From: Chitinibacter fontanus
GTDB lineage: Bacteria > Pseudomonadota > Gammaproteobacteria > Burkholderiales > Chitinibacteraceae
DNA: 64,000 nt
Reading direction: 5' to 3'
NCBI RefSeq assembly: GCF_013423785.1
Contig: NZ_CP058952.1
Location: 3,375,665 to 3,439,664, forward strand
Within the stretch, counting starts at the first letter, position 1. Each line of letters begins with the position of its first letter. Below, piece after piece: positions 63,712-64,000 of the stretch. Under the pieces are notes generated by a model that was not told the DNA's origin, did no database searches, and saw only the letters and a program-made list of their open reading frames with translations. The translations under genes and the position numbers were made by a program.

Positions 63712-64000
63712 TTAGCAGGTATGCTGGCCGCCATTAATGGCTAGATTGGCGCCGGTCATAAAACCCGCTAAATCGGAAGCCAAATAGCTAATTAGACCCG
63801 CGATCTCTTCAGGCTTGCCAAGACGCGCCACTGGTATTTGCGCAATGATTTTGTTGCGCACATCTTCAGGTACTGCCATCACCATATCCGTGGCAATGTA
63901 GCCCGGAGAAATGGTGTTGACCGTAACACCTTTACGAGCCACTTCTTGTGCTAGAGCCATGCTAAAGCCATGCATGCCTGCTTTGGCAGCAGAATAGTTG
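63712..64000 (-). CDS. phaB: Acetoacetyl-CoA reductase-like short-chain dehydrogenase, C-terminal part (cut by window edge)
   Basis: The last ~95 residues of an NADPH-dependent SDR. The catalytic YxxxK motif is at the very edge (NYSAAKAGMHGF), followed by QEVARKGVTVNTISPGYIATDMV and the end ANLAINGGQHTC. The segment after YxxxK (AAKAGMHGFSMALAQE) and the end NGGQH resemble PhaB, which makes 3-hydroxybutyryl-CoA for polyhydroxybutyrate; the related fatty-acid enzyme FabG is the alternative. The frame is open to base 64000, so the N-terminal Rossmann half lies outside the window. Confidence 0.8.
   Translation of the reverse strand, partial: NYSAAKAGMHGFSMALAQEVARKGVTVNTISPGYIATDMVMAVPEDVRNKIIAQIPVARLGKPEEIAGLISYLASDLAGFMTGANLAINGGQHTC

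Noticed and set aside
1..64000. CRISPR arrays
   Set aside because: No stretch with regularly spaced 24-40 base repeats and unique spacers was seen. The only tandem repeats (40900-40962) abut each other without spacers.

Overview
The window reads as chromosome of a Gram-negative betaproteobacterium, most likely Neisseriales and perhaps near Chitinibacter or Deefgea. The genus is inference from gene order (rpsA-ihfB-lapA-lapB-pyrF-hldA; ribF-ileS-lspA-ispH), AcnB-type aconitase, LPS heptose genes, a probable polyhydroxybutyrate reductase and a chitosan-sugar cassette. Coding density is high. Apart from the 31.3-43.2 kb segment the content is core or ordinary accessory.

Layout. 0-6 kb: ribosomal protein S1 (3' part), IHF beta, LPS assembly proteins LapA and LapB, a frameshifted pyrF, heptose-7-phosphate kinase, then a convergent diguanylate cyclase. 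6-11.4 kb (minus): ribF-ileS-lspA-ispH. 11.5-17.6 kb: orphan flgA, divergent rmuC, acnB, and a periplasmic alpha carbonic anhydrase. 17.7-23.2 kb (plus): a probable operon of a PilZ-like protein, ung, a ROK sugar kinase, a GH9 glycosidase and hldD, then a DUF4124 protein. 23.2-31.3 kb: an LplT-PlsC fusion, an S9 oligopeptidase, a DUF2164 protein, anmK, an M23 endopeptidase and a SAM methyltransferase.

31.3-43.2 kb is a mobile island at the 3' end of tRNA-Ser(GGA). From the tRNA inward it holds a P4-type tyrosine integrase, an unknown gene, an AlpA-like regulator, a winged-helix protein, three 21-bp iterons, a cluster of CCCCA/TGGGG hairpins, a MobV-type HUH relaxase, an unknown gene, an unknown membrane/SH3 protein, and a giant Type ISP restriction-modification gene. 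The last gene has a frameshift near its 5' end. TTACTCA repeats lie at both ends and look like integrase arm sites. A degenerate tRNA 3' end followed by a stranded terminator-like hairpin marks the distal boundary. The element looks like an integrative mobilizable element with plasmid-like replication features.

43.5-64 kb: lapG-lapD (c-di-GMP control of adhesin proteolysis), a PhoD-type phosphatase, a large SNF2 helicase coupled to mfd, divergent tyrS, an RND efflux operon (adaptor, pump, outer-membrane channel) with a clear palindromic operator, and the 3' part of a phaB-like reductase.

Themes: c-di-GMP signalling recurs (cyclase, possible PilZ protein, LapD/LapG), as do envelope and LPS biogenesis (LapA/B, HldA/HldD, LspA, AnmK, M23, LplT-PlsC). 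Two genes, pyrF and the Type ISP gene, are interrupted by small indels. No CRISPR array, rRNA or intact insertion sequence was seen.
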